64,000 bases of DNA from Deltaproteobacteria bacterium. GTDB lineage: Bacteria; Myxococcota_A; Polyangia; GCA-2747355; JADLHG01. The stretch is taken from the NCBI GenBank assembly GCA_020848905.1, contig JADLHG010000004.1:248001-312000 (forward strand), read 5' to 3'. Both the position numbers and the translations under genes were made by a program. Below are positions 61,159 to 64,000 of the stretch, one piece after another; the stretch's first letter is position 1; the number at the start of each line of letters is the position of its first letter. The notes below the pieces were generated by a model that worked only from the letters and a program-made list of their open reading frames with translations, did not search any database and was not told the DNA's origin.

Positions 61159-62517
61159 ATGCGGTCGCTCGAGCAAGGACGGCATCTGTATCTGGACTGC
61201 TTTGCCGGGATTGCGGGGGACATGTTCCTCGGGGCGGCGCTCGACCTCGGGGTGCCCGAGGAGGTGATCCGGGGAGGGTTGGCGGGTCTGCCTCTCTCCG
61301 GCTACGAGCTCGTCGTCGGGCGGAGGCAGCATCTCGGGATCTCCGGGTGCGACGTGCAAGTGCGCGTGGGGGGCGGGAGGCACGAGCATCGGCGTCACGA
61401 TGAACACCCGCACGAACATCCGCACGAACATCCGCACGAACATCCGCACGAACATCCGCACGAACATCCGCACGAACATCCGCACGAACATCCGCACGAA
61501 CTCCAGCCCGGAGGGGGAGGGCACGCGCATCGCAGCTATAGGGAGATCAGGACGCTGCTGGCTGCCTCGAGCCTGAGCTCCCCGGTGAAGGCCCTCGCCG
61601 AGAGGATCTTCGAGCGAGTGGGGCGGGCCGAGGCGAAGATGCACGAGCTTCCCCTCGACGAGGTGACCTTTCACGAGGTCGGGGCCATCGATTCGATCGT
61701 GGATATCGTGGGCGCGGCGCTGGCCGTGGACTACCTCCGGCCCTCGCGCGTCAGCTCCCGCGCGGTGCCGGTGGGCAGGGGGTTCACGCGCTGTGCGCAC
61801 GGGCGACTCCCGGTCCCCTCGCCCGCGGCCCTCGAGATCTTGCGAGGGCTTCCCATCGCGGACGGAGGGGCGGAGCTCGAGCTCTGCACGCCCACGGGAG
61901 CGGCCATTGTGGCGACGTTGGCCGAAAGCTTCGGTGGCATTCCGAGCGGACGGCTCGCGGGCGTGGGCTACGGCGCGGGGGATGCGTCGCTCCCGGATCG
62001 TCCGAATCACCTCCGACTGCTGCTGATAGACGACCAGGTGAGGGAGGCGGCGGAGACGGAGATGCTGGTCGTGGAGGCCAACCTGGACGACATGACCCCG
62101 GAGTGGTCGGCCTATGTGGCGGAGCGGCTCTTTGCTGCGGGGGCCGTGGACGTGTGGTACACGTCCATCATGATGAAGAAGGGGCGGCCCGGTCTCACCC
62201 TTTCCGCCCTCTGCGCGGGGGGGCAGCTGGCCGCGGTGGAGCAAACGCTGCTCACCGAGTCCACCACCATCGGGCTCCGTCGATATCCGGTCTCGCGGCA
62301 GACTCTGGCCCGTCGCTCTCGTACCGTCTCGACGGCCTACGGCGTGATCGAGGTGAAGGAGGCGCTGGAGGGGGACCGCGTCGTCAACGCTGCGCCGGAG
62401 TTCGAGGTGTGTCGCCAGGCCGCCGCGGCGCACGGAGTGCCGCTCAAGGAGGTCTACGCGGCCGCCCTGGCCGCCTACCGCGGGGTCTACCCTCCACCGC
62501 GGGGGGCCGGACGGTGA
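61159..62517 (+). CDS. larC: LarC nickel insertion protein, single-frame, with His-rich repeat tract
   Basis: The protein is 452 aa; GGAGAGG precedes the ATG. It has LYLDCFAGIAGDMFLGAALDLG, the His-rich tract at about 75-120, FHEVGAIDSIVDIVGAALA, the CTPTGAAIVATLA motif and VVEANLDDMTPEWSAYVAERL of the LarC2 half. In Lactobacillus plantarum larC is read as two pieces joined by frameshifting; here it is one frame. LarC inserts nickel into the pincer cofactor of lactate racemase-type enzymes using CTP. No larA, larB or larE is in the window. Its stop overlaps the next gene (GTGA). Confidence 0.92.
   Translation: MRSLEQGRHLYLDCFAGIAGDMFLGAALDLGVPEEVIRGGLAGLPLSGYELVVGRRQHLGISGCDVQVRVGGGRHEHRRHDEHPHEHPHEHPHEHPHEHPHEHPHEHPHEHPHELQPGGGGHAHRSYREIRTLLAASSLSSPVKALAERIFERVGRAEAKMHELPLDEVTFHEVGAIDSIVDIVGAALAVDYLRPSRVSSRAVPVGRGFTRCAHGRLPVPSPAALEILRGLPIADGGAELELCTPTGAAIVATLAESFGGIPSGRLAGVGYGAGDASLPDRPNHLRLLLIDDQVREAAETEMLVVEANLDDMTPEWSAYVAERLFAAGAVDVWYTSIMMKKGRPGLTLSALCAGGQLAAVEQTLLTESTTIGLRRYPVSRQTLARRSRTVSTAYGVIEVKEALEGDRVVNAAPEFEVCRQAAAAHGVPLKEVYAAALAAYRGVYPPPRGAGR
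61411..61500 (+). repeat. 12-bp tandem repeat coding for a His-Glu-His-Pro tract in larC
   Basis: Seven perfect copies of CACGAACATCCG (61411-61494) plus a half copy (61495-61500). Each unit codes for HEHP. The copies are identical at the DNA level, including synonymous positions, which points to recent slippage expansion. The tract is in frame, so copy-number change alters only the number of metal-binding His residues. Confidence 0.95.
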
Positions 62518-64000
62518 GAAAGGTCTCGGTGCTGCTCGTCGGGCTCGAGCCGGAGCTCGACGATGTGCGCGCTCACCTCTGCGAGCTGGGGCTGGGGGTC
62601 GTCCGCGTGGACGCGATCGCCGACTTCCAGGGGGGCTTTCCCTCGGTGTGCGTGGTCAGCGGTCGGCAGATGGGCGAGGTCTCTCGCAGCCTCGCCGGCC
62701 GATCGCAGGTGGAACCGCCGCCGCCGGTTCTCGCGCTTTGCCCGGGTGGCGGCGCGGAGGAGCTGCTACAAGCCCTGCGGGCGGGGGCGGACGACGCGCT
62801 CCCCTGGCCCGCCGGTCGCGACCTCGTGTCGGATCGCATCGCGGCGCTGGCGGAGCGCGGCGAGATCGAGGCGGAAGGGGCTCGTCGACGGGTCCACGCC
62901 CAGGTGCTACTCGCGCTGGCCTCGATGCTCGACACCACCGTGGAATTCGAGGAGGTGTTGCACGAGGCGCTCCTGCGGCTGGTCGAGGTTACGGGTGCGA
63001 GCCTGGCGGAGGTGTTCGTCGGCGGAGAGGACCCCGGAGTCCTCTTCCTGCTCGGCAGCAGTGACGATGCGACCGTGGCGAAGCTCCCGGTGCCGGCCGC
63101 CCGTGCGCCGGAGGCGGCCGCCCTCCTGCGCGGCGGCATCGATGCGCGAGAGGCGGGGGTGGGGACCCCCTCGGCCTCGGGCGCAGTCGTTGCGGCCGTA
63201 CCGCTCGTCGACGATGGATCCTGCTTCGGCGCGCTGCGCTGCGAGTGGGTAGACGGGATGTCGCCCGGGGAGCCCGTGCAGGAGCTCTTGCGCGGGACGG
63301 GCGCCGTCCTGGCACCGCGGCTGCGCGCGTCGGATCTCTATCGGTCCCTGCACGAGCGCACGCGACGCGTGGCGGTGGTCTCGTCGGAGCCGCCGAGCCG
63401 TCCGACCGTGCTGCACAAGTACGAGGAGTTCTTCCAGCGCGCCTTCGATGGCATCGTCGTGCTGGACGGCGAGATGAAGGTGCTCTACGTGAACCCGGCG
63501 GGTGAGCAGATCACCGGGTACGCGCGGGACGGCCTGGTGTCGCGCTCCTTCTGCGACGTCCTCGTCCCCGACGATCGGATCGTCCTGGCGGACGTGCTGT
63601 CGGGGGCGCGCGAGAGCCGCGGGGGCCAGACCTTCGACCTGGGGCTCGTGACGACGAGCGGCGATCCCATCCGGGTGTCCGTTTCGTTGAGTGCGCTCCT
63701 GACGGAGGACGAAGTGCTCGTGCTGAGCTTTCGCGACGTCACGGAGGCTCGGGCGCTGTCGGAGGAGCTTCGCACGACCAAGGAGTTCCTCGAGCGGCTG
63801 ATCGACAGCACCGTGGACGCGATCATCGCCACGGACGTGGATGGGCGCGTCGTGCTCTTCAACGCGGGGGCGGAGCGCATCTTCGGACTGCAGCCGGAGG
63901 AGGTCGTGGGCAAGTTCGCCTTTCGGGACCTCTTCCCGGAGGGGACCGCGGAGTACGTCCTCGAAGAGCTCCGGAGCGCCGAGGGGGGAGAGGTAGGCCG
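62514..64000 (+). CDS. sensor protein with REC-like, GAF and two PAS domains (3' end outside window)
   Basis: The GTG at 62514 overlaps the larC stop. About 495 codons are visible with no stop. Residues about 4-110 resemble a receiver domain but lack the expected acidic cluster and phospho-acceptor Asp, so it is a pseudoreceiver. Residues about 125-275 form a GAF domain (LLALASMLDTTVEFEEVLHEAL). Two PAS domains follow, near 305-410 (DGIVVLDGEMKVLYVNPAGEQITGY) and 425-490 (VDAIIATDVDGRVVLFNAGAE), the quoted text abbreviated in the evidence. A kinase or output domain is expected downstream of the window. Confidence 0.85.
   Translation, partial: MRKVSVLLVGLEPELDDVRAHLCELGLGVVRVDAIADFQGGFPSVCVVSGRQMGEVSRSLAGRSQVEPPPPVLALCPGGGAEELLQALRAGADDALPWPAGRDLVSDRIAALAERGEIEAEGARRRVHAQVLLALASMLDTTVEFEEVLHEALLRLVEVTGASLAEVFVGGEDPGVLFLLGSSDDATVAKLPVPAARAPEAAALLRGGIDAREAGVGTPSASGAVVAAVPLVDDGSCFGALRCEWVDGMSPGEPVQELLRGTGAVLAPRLRASDLYRSLHERTRRVAVVSSEPPSRPTVLHKYEEFFQRAFDGIVVLDGEMKVLYVNPAGEQITGYARDGLVSRSFCDVLVPDDRIVLADVLSGARESRGGQTFDLGLVTTSGDPIRVSVSLSALLTEDEVLVLSFRDVTEARALSEELRTTKEFLERLIDSTVDAIIATDVDGRVVLFNAGAERIFGLQPEEVVGKFAFRDLFPEGTAEYVLEELRSAEGGEVG

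Noticed and set aside
61411-61500. Possible CRISPR-like array
   Set aside because: The repeats are contiguous with no spacers, in frame, and encode a His-rich tract of LarC. The array at 7380-7541 is rejected as CRISPR for the same reason.

Overview
The window is about 64 kb of high-GC DNA (I estimate roughly 70% G+C) packed with intact genes. The gene content points to a Myxococcota-type (former Deltaproteobacteria) bacterium: Hanks-type Ser/Thr kinases fused to HEAT repeats, a secreted protein with a MYXO-CTERM-like tail, GYF/AgmX-like and TonB-like orphan proteins, a CpaE-like ATPase, many hybrid sensor kinases, and the myxobacterial style of acidic/Ala repeat linkers. No phage, IS element, CRISPR array or plasmid function was seen. 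The assignment rests on gene content only.

Layout. 1-4370 (minus): two tandem membrane Ser/Thr kinases with C-terminal HEAT repeats, the first cut by the window edge. 4599-9761: a small protein plus a membrane protein of unknown function, a large secreted Asp/Ala-repeat protein, a selenocysteine tRNA gene (selC), a small exported protein and a lipoprotein with somatomedin-B-like and Kazal-like modules. 9824-19107: an FmdB-type zinc ribbon, a CpaE-like ATPase, SppA, a glutaredoxin, a one-cysteine redoxin, an exported HEAT protein and two TonB-like proteins. 19112-23524 (minus): a complete gcvT-gcvH-gcvPA-gcvPB glycine cleavage operon with a recognisable promoter. 23661-28453: a lipocalin-like protein of unknown role, DacB/PBP4, RarA and a UbiA-family phosphoribosyl/prenyl transferase.

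28487-36804: a signalling block. An orphan TRAP-type binding protein is divergent from an orphan peptide/nickel-type binding lipoprotein. The latter overlaps a large sensor histidine kinase, which is followed closely by a REC-GGDEF protein, gpsA and a PEGA lipoprotein. No permease genes accompany either binding protein, so I read them as candidate sensors. 36740-44836: a polytopic membrane protein, then an HDAC-family deacetylase overlapping a predicted pseudokinase, a Thg1-like protein with altered metal ligands, a MshEN-REC-TPR fusion and a zinc ribbon-GYF-TM-AgmX-like protein. 45000-51514: an unknown protein, an exported alpha/beta hydrolase whose ribosome binding site is predicted to be buried in an RNA hairpin, a ThiI/cysteine desulfurase pair, HemW and a TVP38-family membrane protein. 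51618-57271: hrcA, then grpE-dnaK-dnaJ and a site-2 protease gene in overlapping order. 57364-64000: a PocR-domain sensor kinase, two CNNM/CorC-type CBS proteins, LarC with a His-rich tandem repeat, and a partial REC-like/GAF/PAS sensor protein.

Translation signals are of two kinds. Several genes have strong Shine-Dalgarno sequences. Many others have none, but carry a TANNNT-like -10 box ending 6-9 nt before the start codon, which suggests leaderless or near-leaderless mRNAs. Very tight gene overlaps (ATGA, GTGA, TGATG) are common and define the operons. All functional calls come from reading motifs and context by eye; no database search was possible.
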